Counted from the first letter of the stretch, positions 1 to 6,751 are shown. The stretch: 11,605 bases of DNA from Lachnospiraceae bacterium UBA1755 (GCA_002314805.1 DCHJ01000005.1:4837-16441), one strand, 5' to 3'. Program-made: numbers and translations. The notes: generated from the sequence alone by a model not told the origin.

Positions 1-49
1 AATAAGGACATCCGGGATGGCAAGGTATCTCATTACGTGTGTCGTGGCA

Positions 50-145
50 GATGTACCTCAAACATGCGCATAGCAATCAATGCTTGTCAGCCTTGCGTTT
101 GGGTTCACGGCTGATGTCCCTCAGACATGTGCATAATAATCCCTG
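50..145. repeat. Degenerate 63-bp tandem duplication at a gene 3' end
   Basis: Positions 50-82 and 113-145 match at about 26 of 33 bases and are offset by 63 nt, which is 21 codons. The right copy contains the last codons and the TGA stop of the small minus-strand gene. The left copy, read in the same frame on the minus strand, would again end in CYAHV and TGA, against YYAHV and TGA in the gene. This looks like an old duplication of the gene tail that is no longer translated. Confidence 0.6.
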
Positions 146-318
146 TGGCTGCGATTTATGCTGCGGCGTTTTTTATAGCTCACATATTTATCGACAAATT
201 CCTTTCCGCATGCGATGAGCACAAGCTCATAGATGTCTTTCCTCGTGATATTGAGGATATCGGTTATCTCGTCTTCACTTACTCCCATAAGGAGCATCTC
301 TCTTATAGTGTTGCCCAT
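121..318 (-). CDS. Small HTH-like hypothetical protein (65 aa)
   Basis: This 65-residue protein has no recognised family. Residues 12-33 (GVSEDEITDILNITRKDI and the residues after it) have the spacing of a helix-turn-helix of the sigma-70 region 4 or small-regulator type: Ser-Glu-Asp-Glu-Ile, a turn at Asn-Ile, then a second amphipathic helix. The C-terminal 20 residues are basic (KKRRSINRSHR), as expected of a nucleic-acid-binding tail. The start is well supported: a perfect AGGAGGT lies at 324-330 on the minus strand, 5 nt before the ATG. No signal peptide or membrane segment is visible. It is divergent from nnr, 369 nt away. Its last codons take part in the 63-bp tandem duplication that continues downstream. 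A DNA-binding role is inferred from the helix pattern only. Confidence 0.7.
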   Translation of the reverse strand: MGNTIREMLLMGVSEDEITDILNITRKDIYELVLIACGKEFVDKYVSYKKRRSINRSHRDYYAHV

Positions 319-634
319 TGTGTACCTCCTGTACTGATCCTCAGACCCGGTTTTGTGATGTATATGTTACTGATCGCTGAGTTCATTTCTGACCGGGGTT
401 TTTGTACGTTTTTGAAGATCGTATTGTTCAGATTTTTACTTCTTTGTCACTTTTATTGACTAGTGCATCCGAAGTGTTACTGATGGAATATTACTACAGA
501 AGCTGTACTATAAGATGGACTCGTTCTGCGCATAGCGCTGCTTTAATGAAAAGTTTAAGCTGTTTAAGTTAAAAGTTATGGCTATGCCTGCGATAGACCT
601 CAGCGCCTCTCAGCGTACATAGAGGACCTGTTAA
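319..634. other. Gene-free divergent intergenic region
   Basis: The stretch holds the ribosome binding site of the small minus-strand gene at its left end and leads into the nnr promoter at its right end. Plus-strand reading frames here give unconvincing proteins and lack ribosome binding sites. A 9-nt-period direct repeat of GTTTAAG lies at 553-559 and 562-568, and a weak CCTCT/AGAGG hairpin lies at 606-625. I saw no RNA family that I recognise and no clear promoter for the minus-strand gene. Confidence 0.5.
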
Positions 635-663
635 TTGATGTTTATCTCGTTTCATAGTAAAAT
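635..663 (+). promoter_or_regulatory. Sigma-A-type promoter of nnr
   Basis: TTGATG at 635-640 and TAAAAT at 658-663 are separated by exactly 17 nt, a near-consensus vegetative promoter. Transcription would begin near 670, giving a leader of about 18 nt with GAGGTG at 674-679 as the ribosome binding site. Confidence 0.6.
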
Positions 664-687
664 CATAAGGTACGAGGTGCTATGTAA

Positions 688-2211
688 ATGAAAACGGTTT
701 TGAGTGTAGAAAACATGCGGATGAGTGATGCGGCAGCTCAGGAGATTATTCCATCCGGAGAACTCATGTATCGGGCCGGCAGAGCCGTATTTGAGTGCGA
801 AGAATGGAGATACCCGGCAGCTGTCGTATGCGGAAGCGGTAATAATGCAGGCGACGGATATGTCATTGCAGGACTGATGAAGGACGCAGGCAGAGAGTGT
901 ACAGTATTTATGACTTCGGACCGGTCATCCGCAGACGGGAAATACTATCTTGATATCTGCAGAGAGAAGCATGTGGACATACGCATGCTCAATTCGGAGA
1001 CTGAATTATCAGGATACGGGACGGTATTTGACTGCATTTTCGGTACTGGCTTCAGAGGCAGACCTGAGGGTATCAGCCGCACTGCTATCGAAAAGATCAA
1101 TCGGAGCGGGGCTTTTATTGTGGCTGTGGACATCAACAGCGGACTGGACGGTGACAGTGGACTCTGCAAGCTGTGCGTGGATTCTGATCTGACCGTATCG
1201 GTCGGAGGGATTAAGAGCGGACTCGTTCTTAATGCGGCTAAGGATCACATTAAAAGAATAAAGAACGTTGATATCGGAATAGCACCGGTTGACCCGCCTT
1301 TCGGTTTACTGGAAGCACGGGATATTGCATCGTTCTTTGCTCCCAGAAAGCATTTTTCCCATAAAGGGACCTATGGCTATACGGCGCTCATCGGAGGCTC
1401 AGGAGCATACAGCGGTGCAGCCAGGCTGGCCAATCTGGCTGCAGCTGCGCTGCGAAGCGGGACAGGTGTAGTGAGGCTTGCGGTACCGCAGTCTCTGGCT
1501 GAGGCAGTTATGCCATACATCCTGGAGAGTACCATGTTTCCGATGCCGGAGCGTGACGGTCAGATAATCTTTGACGCAGCATCGATAGATGCCTGCCTGA
1601 AGGGGACACAGGCAGCTGCCGTGGGCATGGGCATAGGTACCGGCAAAGATATTGAAGAGGTTCTCAGACACATACTTAAGAGCTATAAAGGCACTGCGAT
1701 CATCGATGCGGACGGACTGAATGTACTTTCAGGAATGGACGGTAAAGTAATCAGGGAAGCAGCGTGCGCAGTGGTGCTTACGCCGCATCTCAAGGAGTTC
1801 TCACGTCTTTCCGGGCTTACTGCGGAGGAAATCCTGGCAGATCCTGTAAAAGCGGCAGCAGACTACGCTCAGACCCGGAAATGCGTGCTGCTTCTGAAGG
1901 GACCGGCTACCATCGTCACAGACGGCGACAGGGTGCTGCTCATAGATCGCGGGTGCGCAGGTATGGCGACTGCAGGGAGCGGAGATGTACTTTCCGGCAT
2001 CCTGGCAGCAATATGCGGATATCATCGACAGGATACTCTGATGGCTGTGGCAGCAGCCGCATATATTAACGGAGCGGCCGGAGAAGCCGCTCAGGAGAAA
2101 ATCGGAGATATCAGTATGATAGCCTCCGATACGGTAGCTATGCTGCCACGGGTGATAAAAGAGCTGGGTATGCCCTGTCCTGAAAAAACCGGATCCTCGC
2201 ATCAGAACTGA
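688..2211 (+). CDS. nnr: Bifunctional NAD(P)H-hydrate repair enzyme Nnr
   Basis: The enzyme repairs damaged NAD(P)H. The N-terminal YjeF-type domain epimerises R- and S-NAD(P)HX, and the C-terminal ribokinase-like domain dehydrates S-NAD(P)HX using ADP. At 507 aa it has the usual full fused length. The N-domain has the nucleotide loop GSGNNAGDG at 49-57 and a VDINSGLDGDSG segment near 146-157, where most homologues have VDIPSG. The dehydratase domain starts near 218. It carries HKGTYG at 225-230, GGSGAYSGAA just after, TPHLKEFSRL, LLKGPATIVTDG and AGSGDVLSG. Asp433 is the expected catalytic base. The ATG lies 8 nt after GAGGTG (674-679) and closely follows a good promoter. The protein is soluble and cytoplasmic. 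The next plus-strand gene appears to have its own -10 element, so nnr may be monocistronic. The family assignment is firm. Confidence 0.96.
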   Translation: MKTVLSVENMRMSDAAAQEIIPSGELMYRAGRAVFECEEWRYPAAVVCGSGNNAGDGYVIAGLMKDAGRECTVFMTSDRSSADGKYYLDICREKHVDIRMLNSETELSGYGTVFDCIFGTGFRGRPEGISRTAIEKINRSGAFIVAVDINSGLDGDSGLCKLCVDSDLTVSVGGIKSGLVLNAAKDHIKRIKNVDIGIAPVDPPFGLLEARDIASFFAPRKHFSHKGTYGYTALIGGSGAYSGAARLANLAAAALRSGTGVVRLAVPQSLAEAVMPYILESTMFPMPERDGQIIFDAASIDACLKGTQAAAVGMGIGTGKDIEEVLRHILKSYKGTAIIDADGLNVLSGMDGKVIREAACAVVLTPHLKEFSRLSGLTAEEILADPVKAAADYAQTRKCVLLLKGPATIVTDGDRVLLIDRGCAGMATAGSGDVLSGILAAICGYHRQDTLMAVAAAAYINGAAGEAAQEKIGDISMIASDTVAMLPRVIKELGMPCPEKTGSSHQN

Positions 2212-2234
2212 TAATCATCCGACTGCAATTGATG

Positions 2235-2240
2235 TATAAT
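2235..2240 (+). promoter_or_regulatory. Possible -10 element before the membrane-protein operon
   Basis: A perfect TATAAT lies here, but there is no good -35 at 16-18 nt spacing. It would start RNA near 2247, inside the longer possible reading frame that begins at 2229. This argues for the downstream start at 2292. Confidence 0.4.
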
Positions 2241-2291
2241 AACCGGTATAGAATGCTTTCTATATATTTCAGTACTAACAGAAGGTATCAA

Positions 2292-3086
2292 ATGACAGCA
2301 CTTGATTATGTAAAACATTATGTCAGCTTTCCGGAATGCGTAATATTCTTCGGGCTTGCCCTTGCACTGGTGATACTCGTAAATCTGATCCTATATCTGT
2401 GCGCCAGAATAAAAGGCGGAGAACCTGACCGGGAATATGTATCTGCGGGTGCGCATGTCCGGCATAACTATTCCGTCTGGGTCCAGCGCTTCTATGAGCT
2501 GGTTTTCTCAGCTAATTCAATACTGTTCTTTATGACAGTTTATTATCTCATAGAAAGATTTTACAATGTGCAGCCATACAAGGCTTATTTTGTGAAGTAT
2601 AATGACTGGATACTGCTTGCACTGATAATCCTTTCCTGTATACTCACCACATTTCTGGATAGGGTACTGATAAGGCTGGACCTTATCAGCAATGATAACA
2701 GAGGCCCAATACGTTTTATGGGCATGATATATATGGCAGTATTATTCTGGTATATCAAGTTCATCTACGAGAATAATAATTATGACAAGTTTATCGCTTA
2801 TTTCATGGGACTCATGATAGGACGGTTTGCGTACTTTGATGCATCCTTCAACGATTTCTGGTATACTGTAAAAAATGGTTTTGCGAATACGCCGCTTCTG
2901 CTTCTGGCACTGGGCTGTACGGCAGTACTTTCATATTTCGGATTCAGGACAGAATTTCTCATCAAGCATATAGGCGTAGTGACCAACGTATTTATCGGTC
3001 AGATATTCTTCTGCATTGCAATATTTATCGTACATCATCTCCATCCGGAAAAATGGATCAGGACTGAAGGAAGAGCATATGATTAG
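2292..3086 (+). CDS. Seven-helix integral membrane protein, unknown function
   Basis: I do not recognise a named family. The 264-aa protein has about seven hydrophobic segments, near residues 16-38, 70-90, 105-125, 142-160, 167-182, 199-217 and 228-249. A polar loop follows the first helix (ARIKGGEPDREY), and a short charged C-terminus begins HHLHPEKW. Aromatic residues are abundant. The ATG at 2292 is preferred over an upstream frame start at 2229 because GAAGG (2281-2285) precedes it by 6 nt and a TATAAT lies inside the longer version. The gene overlaps the following GtrA-like gene by 8 nt (3079-3086), so the two are probably translationally coupled and may work together. A role in moving or modifying lipid-linked sugars would fit that partner, but this is inference only. 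Confidence 0.85.
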   Translation: MTALDYVKHYVSFPECVIFFGLALALVILVNLILYLCARIKGGEPDREYVSAGAHVRHNYSVWVQRFYELVFSANSILFFMTVYYLIERFYNVQPYKAYFVKYNDWILLALIILSCILTTFLDRVLIRLDLISNDNRGPIRFMGMIYMAVLFWYIKFIYENNNYDKFIAYFMGLMIGRFAYFDASFNDFWYTVKNGFANTPLLLLALGCTAVLSYFGFRTEFLIKHIGVVTNVFIGQIFFCIAIFIVHHLHPEKWIRTEGRAYD

Positions 3087-3690
3087 GACCGGCAGAGAGA
3101 GAAAAGGAATATGGGAGCTGGTGAAATTTTTGCTTGTATCGGGAGCGGCAGGAATCCTGCAGCTGGTCCTTGCCAATGTGCTGCCGCTGGTTTTTGACGG
3201 AATCAGGGTGCCCATACCCACGTTCCTGCAGGGTATTTTTGATGCGGAGCTGCTGTTTAATGTAAATACCGCACGCGGTGCGGTGGACTACGCCAGATAT
3301 GTCGTTAACGGTGCAGTCACCTGGGGATACGTGATACCGTTCTTTATGTCTAACCTGCTTGCCAATGTCTACGCATATTTTCAAAACAGGCGAACCACAT
3401 TCAAGAGCAATTCCTCTAATACATGTTTTATATATTATCTCATGATACTGATCATTCTGATCCTTTTCTCAACCTGGCTTCAGGGACTTATTGTAGGTAA
3501 GCTCAACAGCACAGGAATAAAAGCTTTGTCTGTATTTTCAAGGACGATTGCAGCCGCGGCAGCAGGACTCGTGCAGCTGCTGGTGCTCTTCCCATTAGAA
3601 AAATTCGTACTGCTGAGGGATGATGAGGAAACTATTAACAGTTGCTTATCCGGCGCTGATAATTGCAAGACAAAACGAAGTATTCATTAA
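3079..3690 (+). CDS. GtrA-family membrane protein
   Basis: GtrA-like proteins (Pfam PF04138) are small membrane proteins thought to flip polyprenyl-phosphate sugars across the membrane for glycosylation of wall or surface polymers. The first hydrophobic segment is residues 14-39, with a glycine-rich helix FLLVSGAAG at 17-25. The family signature is SNLLANVYAYFQNRRTTF at 91-108, typical of the second-helix and loop region. Two more hydrophobic segments follow. At 203 aa it is longer than the usual 120-150, because of an insert of about 40 residues (43-82) between helices 1 and 2. The ATG at 3079 lies inside the end of the preceding gene (8-nt overlap) with a GGAAGAG ribosome binding site. The upstream frame extension from 3016 is therefore not used. 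The substrate is unknown. Confidence 0.82.
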   Translation: MIRTGRERKGIWELVKFLLVSGAAGILQLVLANVLPLVFDGIRVPIPTFLQGIFDAELLFNVNTARGAVDYARYVVNGAVTWGYVIPFFMSNLLANVYAYFQNRRTTFKSNSSNTCFIYYLMILIILILFSTWLQGLIVGKLNSTGIKALSVFSRTIAAAAAGLVQLLVLFPLEKFVLLRDDEETINSCLSGADNCKTKRSIH

Positions 3691-3713
3691 GTACCGCTGC
3701 AGTTGAGAGTTCT

Positions 3714-3731
3714 ATGCAGATGGTATTACTG
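3714..3731. repeat. 18-bp direct repeat, copy A (3' side of metal permease)
   Basis: ATGCAGATGGTATTACTG here matches ATGCACATGGTATTACTG at 4641-4658 at 17 of 18 positions, in the same orientation. The two copies bracket the ArsP_2-type gene. This copy includes its stop codon. Confidence 0.6.
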
Positions 3732-4580
3732 CAGAAGACTTACGATGAGTCCTCCTGCAACACCGAGAATATACATGAGAGCCAGCAGGATCACCGCGCG
3801 GCTCTTGTTTTTTTCTGCCTTTAGAAGGACCAGTGTACCGATGCCGCTCCCGGAACAGAGACCGGCAAACATAGCGGCAAAGGAAAGCGCTCCTGATGCA
3901 TACATCTGGGTCAGAAGCACACTGGAGGCACAGTTCGGGATGAGACCGATCAGGGCGCAGACCAGAATAGACCATCTGCCGGAAGCTGCGATGAAGCGCT
4001 CAAGATTATCTTCACCGATAAGCTCCACACCGAGGTTTATGAGAAGCAGTATCACAAATATCCATGCGAGGATGATTCCGGTATGTCTCAGAGTGGCAGT
4101 GATAAGGCTTTCTGATTCGTCATGGTCATGACAGTCAATTTCAGCGGATGATCCGTTGAAACCGCCCCGGATCGGAGCCGGGATGATCTTTCTGAGCACA
4201 ATGTCCAGGAAAAATCCGACCAAAAGCGCATATATCAGTTTAAGCAACATAAGCACACCGAGAGATCTCCACCCCTCAGGATTTGCAATGAGAAGGGGAA
4301 GTGCCTCATCAGACGTGGATATGAATACCGCTGTCAGAGTACCGAGAGTAATTACGCTGCCTGCATAGAGGTTGGCAGCCATTCCTGAGAAGCCACACTG
4401 GGGTATGAGACCGAGTAAGGCACCGGGAATAAACCCGAACTTTCCTCCTTTTCCCAAAGCTGCTTCCAGCCTTTCAGACTGGGTACGCTCGAGATATTCA
4501 ATCAAAAAATAAGCTACCAGCAAAAATGGCAGCATCCTAAGACAATCAAAAAATGTATCAATTAAGACTGAAATAAACAC
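3726..4580 (-). CDS. ArsP_2-type metal permease (putative manganese/heavy-metal exporter)
   Basis: This polytopic protein matches the ArsP_2 family (Pfam PF11449), annotated variously as arsenic efflux-like or putative manganese transporter. It has two internally homologous halves, each with the core motif. The first is GLIPQCGFS (PQCGFS at 60-65) followed by LYAGSVITLGTLTAVFISTSDEA in overlapping segments. The second is GLIPNCASS (215-220) followed by LTQMYASG. The paired Pro-x-Cys motifs probably line the transport path. A cytoplasmic or external loop at 147-157 holds CHDHDE, a plausible metal-binding patch, shorter than the His-rich loop common in relatives. The GTG at 4580 is preferred over an upstream GTG at 4646. 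Homologues begin at this point as I recall them, and an extended -10 lies 6 nt upstream. There is no Shine-Dalgarno, so it may be leaderless. The length is 284 aa. The transported ion cannot be told from sequence. Confidence 0.85.
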   Translation of the reverse strand: MFISVLIDTFFDCLRMLPFLLVAYFLIEYLERTQSERLEAALGKGGKFGFIPGALLGLIPQCGFSGMAANLYAGSVITLGTLTAVFISTSDEALPLLIANPEGWRSLGVLMLLKLIYALLVGFFLDIVLRKIIPAPIRGGFNGSSAEIDCHDHDESESLITATLRHTGIILAWIFVILLLINLGVELIGEDNLERFIAASGRWSILVCALIGLIPNCASSVLLTQMYASGALSFAAMFAGLCSGSGIGTLVLLKAEKNKSRAVILLALMYILGVAGGLIVSLLQ

Positions 4581-4586
4581 GAAGTT

Positions 4587-4595
4587 ATGATAACA
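4587..4595 (-). promoter_or_regulatory. Extended -10 promoter of the metal permease
   Basis: On the minus strand TGTTATCAT reads as an extended -10 (TG at 4595-4594, TATCAT at 4592-4587), with only a weak -35-like TAGATT upstream. It ends 6 nt before the GTG start codon at 4580, which would place the transcription start on or next to the start codon. Confidence 0.45.
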
Positions 4596-4640
4596 TTTAT
4601 CGGGGAAATAATCTATACTTTTTTTGTGGCAAGAGTCGTT

Positions 4641-4658
4641 ATGCACATGGTATTACTG
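4641..4658. repeat. 18-bp direct repeat, copy B (5' side of metal permease)
   Basis: This copy differs from 3714-3731 at one base of 18. It lies about 46 bp upstream of the permease -10 element. A further partial match, TATGGTATTATTAAC, occurs near 4939. Confidence 0.6.
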
Positions 4659-4704
4659 AAAAAACGAAAAAAGCACGAAAAAGTGAAAAATCTGTTGGAT
4701 TCTG

Positions 4705-4734
4705 TTGACTATTTGTTGATTTGTGTATTATATT
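4705..4734 (+). promoter_or_regulatory. Likely promoter of the CrtO-glycosyltransferase gene
   Basis: TTGACT at 4705-4710 and TATATT at 4729-4734 are 18 nt apart. Overlapping TATTAT hexamers make the exact -10 uncertain. Transcription from about 4741 would give a leader of about 270 nt ahead of the gene at 5010. Confidence 0.5.
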
Positions 4735-4740
4735 ATTGGG

Positions 4741-5009
4741 TAAGCAGGTGCCGGAATTTCCGGCATGCGTTATGGCAAGATCCTCCCCCCCGTTTTTGGA
4801 TTTTGTCCATATTAATAAATACTGTAAGAGGAGGCCTTGTGCCTCCTCTTATGGTATGGTCGGTATTTGTCCGGATGCAGACTGCGGAAATTGCAGATAT
4901 TTTCAGAAAACAAAATCGGATAGTTTTTACATACAGGAGTATGGTATTATTAACTTGTGTGATATGAAAGACTTGGAATAATGAATTATCGGGAGGGATT
5001 GCACAGATC
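4741..5009 (+). promoter_or_regulatory. Structured 5' leader with competing anti-Shine-Dalgarno pairings
   Basis: The leader opens with a near-perfect palindrome (TGCCGGAATTTCCGGCA, 4749-4765). It then has a C-rich tract with CCTCCC at 4782-4787 inside a run ending in seven C. Next is a strong 10-bp hairpin, AAGAGGAGGC (4826-4835) with GCCTCCTCTT (4841-4850), and finally the ribosome binding site GGGAGGG at 4991-4997. Both C-rich elements can pair with the ribosome binding site (CCTCCC with GGGAGG; CCTCC with GGAGG). The hairpin ties up one of them and its GAGGAGG arm could also pair with the first tract. This gives two mutually exclusive folds. I recognise no named riboswitch class. Confidence 0.4.
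4856..4981 (+). CDS. Possible 41-aa cysteine-rich small protein
   Basis: An open frame that can be entered at the ATG at 4856 encodes a 41-residue product beginning MVGICPDADCGNCRYF and ending LCDMKDLE. Its four cysteines (C-x4-C-x2-C and a distant C) suggest a small metal-binding knuckle. It stops 28 nt before the next gene. Against it, no Shine-Dalgarno precedes the ATG, and the frame stays open upstream to 4721 in sequence that does not look coding. It also overlaps the structured leader, so it may be a chance frame or a leader peptide. Confidence 0.2.
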   Translation: MVGICPDADCGNCRYFQKTKSDSFYIQEYGIINLCDMKDLE

Positions 5010-6647
5010 ATGATCATTTCAGTGATAATAACACAATTGCTTCTTATAGCACTGTATATTTTCATCATCGGTATAGTCGGATTTCTTGTAGGAAGGTGTA
5101 TTCCCAAGAGGAAGCTCGATCATACTAAATTTCCGTACCGGCTGTATGGATTTGAGAATGGCGGGAAGCTTTACCGGAAGCTGAAGATCGACGGCTGGCA
5201 GGCCTGGGTACCTGATATGAGCAAGCTTACGAAGAAGATCATGCCGGAAAAGAGACTTGATGCACGTCCTGATCTTGAGCAGGTACTCCTGATGATAAGA
5301 GAGACCTGCATGGCGGAGCTTATTCATGTGATACTTGCATTTCTCGGACTGCTGATCCCGGTGATATGTCCGGGTATTCTGGGCTGGCTGGTCGCTATTG
5401 CGTATATAGTATTTGGCAATCTGCCATACGTCATTATTCAGAGGTATAACAGACCAAGACTTGTAGCTCTTTATGAGTCATGTAAAAGAAGCAAACTGAA
5501 AAACCCGACCAACGTGATGATAATGAGTGCCAATACCGGAGGCGGACATAATGCAGTGGCACGGGTCATCAGGGACTATTACGAAGAACAGGGATACAGC
5601 GTGGATATTGTTGATGCCCTCCGTTTCAAGTCAGACGAGTATTCGAGGTTTATCGCAGGTGTACATAATTTCGTATATAATCACGTAGCCTGGCTGTACG
5701 GTATGGGGTGGAGTATAGTTGAGCACAGCAGGAGCTTCCATTTCGGAGAGTATTCTCTCAACAGACTTGGGTTTAAAGCCTCAAATAAAGAGCTATACCG
5801 GTGCATCATCGATAACGGGTACACGACCGTAATATGTACACATGTGTTTGCCGCAATCATGATCGGTGACACAGCCAGAAAGTATAATCTTCTGATAAAG
5901 ACAGGGCGGGTTGAGACTGACTATACCAATTCACCGGGCGCAGAATATGGATTTGTGGATCATCATTTTGTACCGAGTTATATGATGATACCTCAGATGC
6001 TGGGACGTGGAGCGGATAGAGAATCAGTAGTGGTCAGCGGTATCCCTATCAGGAAAGAAGCCTGTATCATCGGTGATAAGGATGAGGCAAAGGCAGCACT
6101 GGGTGTTCCGCCAGATAAGGCGCATATCCTGATCATGTTCGGTACTGAAGGAAACGGTCCTATCGAGGATATAGTCAGGAGACTCAGAGAGGGACTTGAT
6201 AATCCGGCATATATTTCAGTCGTGTGCGGCAGAAATGAGAAGCTCTGCAGCCGGCTGTCGGAAAAGTATGGCAATGAGACAGACATAAAGATATACGGAT
6301 TTGTCACTAATGTTCCTCAGATCATGGACAGTACGGACATCTTTATCGGTAAGCCCGGTGGAATAAGCATTACGGAGGCGGCAGCAAGAAAGCTTGCATT
6401 ATTGCTCGTCATGACCGTTGGCGGGTGTGAAAAAAACAACAGGGACTTCTTCGTAAATCACGGCGCTGCTTTGTCTGTTTCCGCAGTCAATTATATTGCC
6501 AAGGAATGCGATATGCTCATCAGTGATAAGGAGCTGAGAGATGAGATCTGTGAGGCAACCGGCAAATTGACCAGAAGCGACAGTGCCAGGATTATTTTTG
6601 AGACAATGAACGGATGCAAGGAACCGGACACAGTATCAGAAGTTTAA
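5010..6647 (+). CDS. CrtO-like acyltransferase domain fused to UgtP/MGDG-synthase-type glycosyltransferase
   Basis: The 545-aa membrane protein joins two parts. Residues 1-160 resemble CrtO, the glycosyl-4,4'-diaponeurosporenoate acyltransferase of staphyloxanthin synthesis. A first membrane helix spans 5-28, FENGGK lies near 49, RETCMAELIH at 97-106, hydrophobic segments at 105-140, and GNLPYVIIQRYNRPRL at 136-151. From 167 to about 540 it is a GT28-type glycolipid glycosyltransferase. SANTGGGHNA (173-182) begins the MGDG-synthase N-domain, and IMFGTEGNGP, YGFVTNVPQIM and KPGGISITEAA (448-458) mark the sugar-nucleotide-binding C-domain. The usual PGQE stretch is replaced by VGGCE. The likely role is making a glycosyl-diacylglycerol or similar lipid, perhaps with acylation of the sugar. 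The ribosome binding site GGGAGGG ends 12 nt before the ATG, a long spacing. The domain calls are firm; the combined reaction is inferred. Confidence 0.88.
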   Translation: MIISVIITQLLLIALYIFIIGIVGFLVGRCIPKRKLDHTKFPYRLYGFENGGKLYRKLKIDGWQAWVPDMSKLTKKIMPEKRLDARPDLEQVLLMIRETCMAELIHVILAFLGLLIPVICPGILGWLVAIAYIVFGNLPYVIIQRYNRPRLVALYESCKRSKLKNPTNVMIMSANTGGGHNAVARVIRDYYEEQGYSVDIVDALRFKSDEYSRFIAGVHNFVYNHVAWLYGMGWSIVEHSRSFHFGEYSLNRLGFKASNKELYRCIIDNGYTTVICTHVFAAIMIGDTARKYNLLIKTGRVETDYTNSPGAEYGFVDHHFVPSYMMIPQMLGRGADRESVVVSGIPIRKEACIIGDKDEAKAALGVPPDKAHILIMFGTEGNGPIEDIVRRLREGLDNPAYISVVCGRNEKLCSRLSEKYGNETDIKIYGFVTNVPQIMDSTDIFIGKPGGISITEAAARKLALLLVMTVGGCEKNNRDFFVNHGAALSVSAVNYIAKECDMLISDKELRDEICEATGKLTRSDSARIIFETMNGCKEPDTVSEV

Positions 6648-6714
6648 GACTGCATCCGGTGTTTCCTGTAAACTGTCTGCCGGCATGAAAAAGTACATTG
6701 GAATAAAGTACAAT

Positions 6715-6751
6715 AAAAGTCAGGCTCTGCGGTGCCTGACTTTTGTTTTTT
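6715..6751. terminator. Bidirectional rho-independent terminator
   Basis: An 11-bp perfect stem pairs AAAAGTCAGGC (6715-6725) with GCCTGACTTTT (6734-6744) around an 8-nt loop. GTTTTTT follows on the plus strand, ending the transcript of the gene at 5010. On the minus strand the A-rich arm yields a U-rich 3' side as well, so it can also stop the deacetylase transcript. Confidence 0.85.

Noticed and set aside
79..90. 12-bp match AATGCTTGTCAG, also at 8665-8676
   Set aside because: A few exact 12-mers are expected by chance in a window of this size, and neither context suggests a function.
127..459. Plus-strand open frame of 110 codons over the small HTH-like gene
   Set aside because: It is antisense to a gene with a perfect ribosome binding site, has none itself, and its translation has no protein-like pattern.
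1399..2202. Long minus-strand frames inside nnr
   Set aside because: They are antisense frames within a clearly conserved enzyme gene, rich in Cys, His and Ser, with no start signals.
3703..4368. Plus-strand frames opposite the metal permease
   Set aside because: They are antisense to a permease with conserved motifs, and their translations are basic and low in coherence.
4581..4704. Possible manganese (yybP-ykoY) riboswitch ahead of the metal permease
   Set aside because: No matching conserved loops were seen, and the predicted transcription start leaves no room for a leader.
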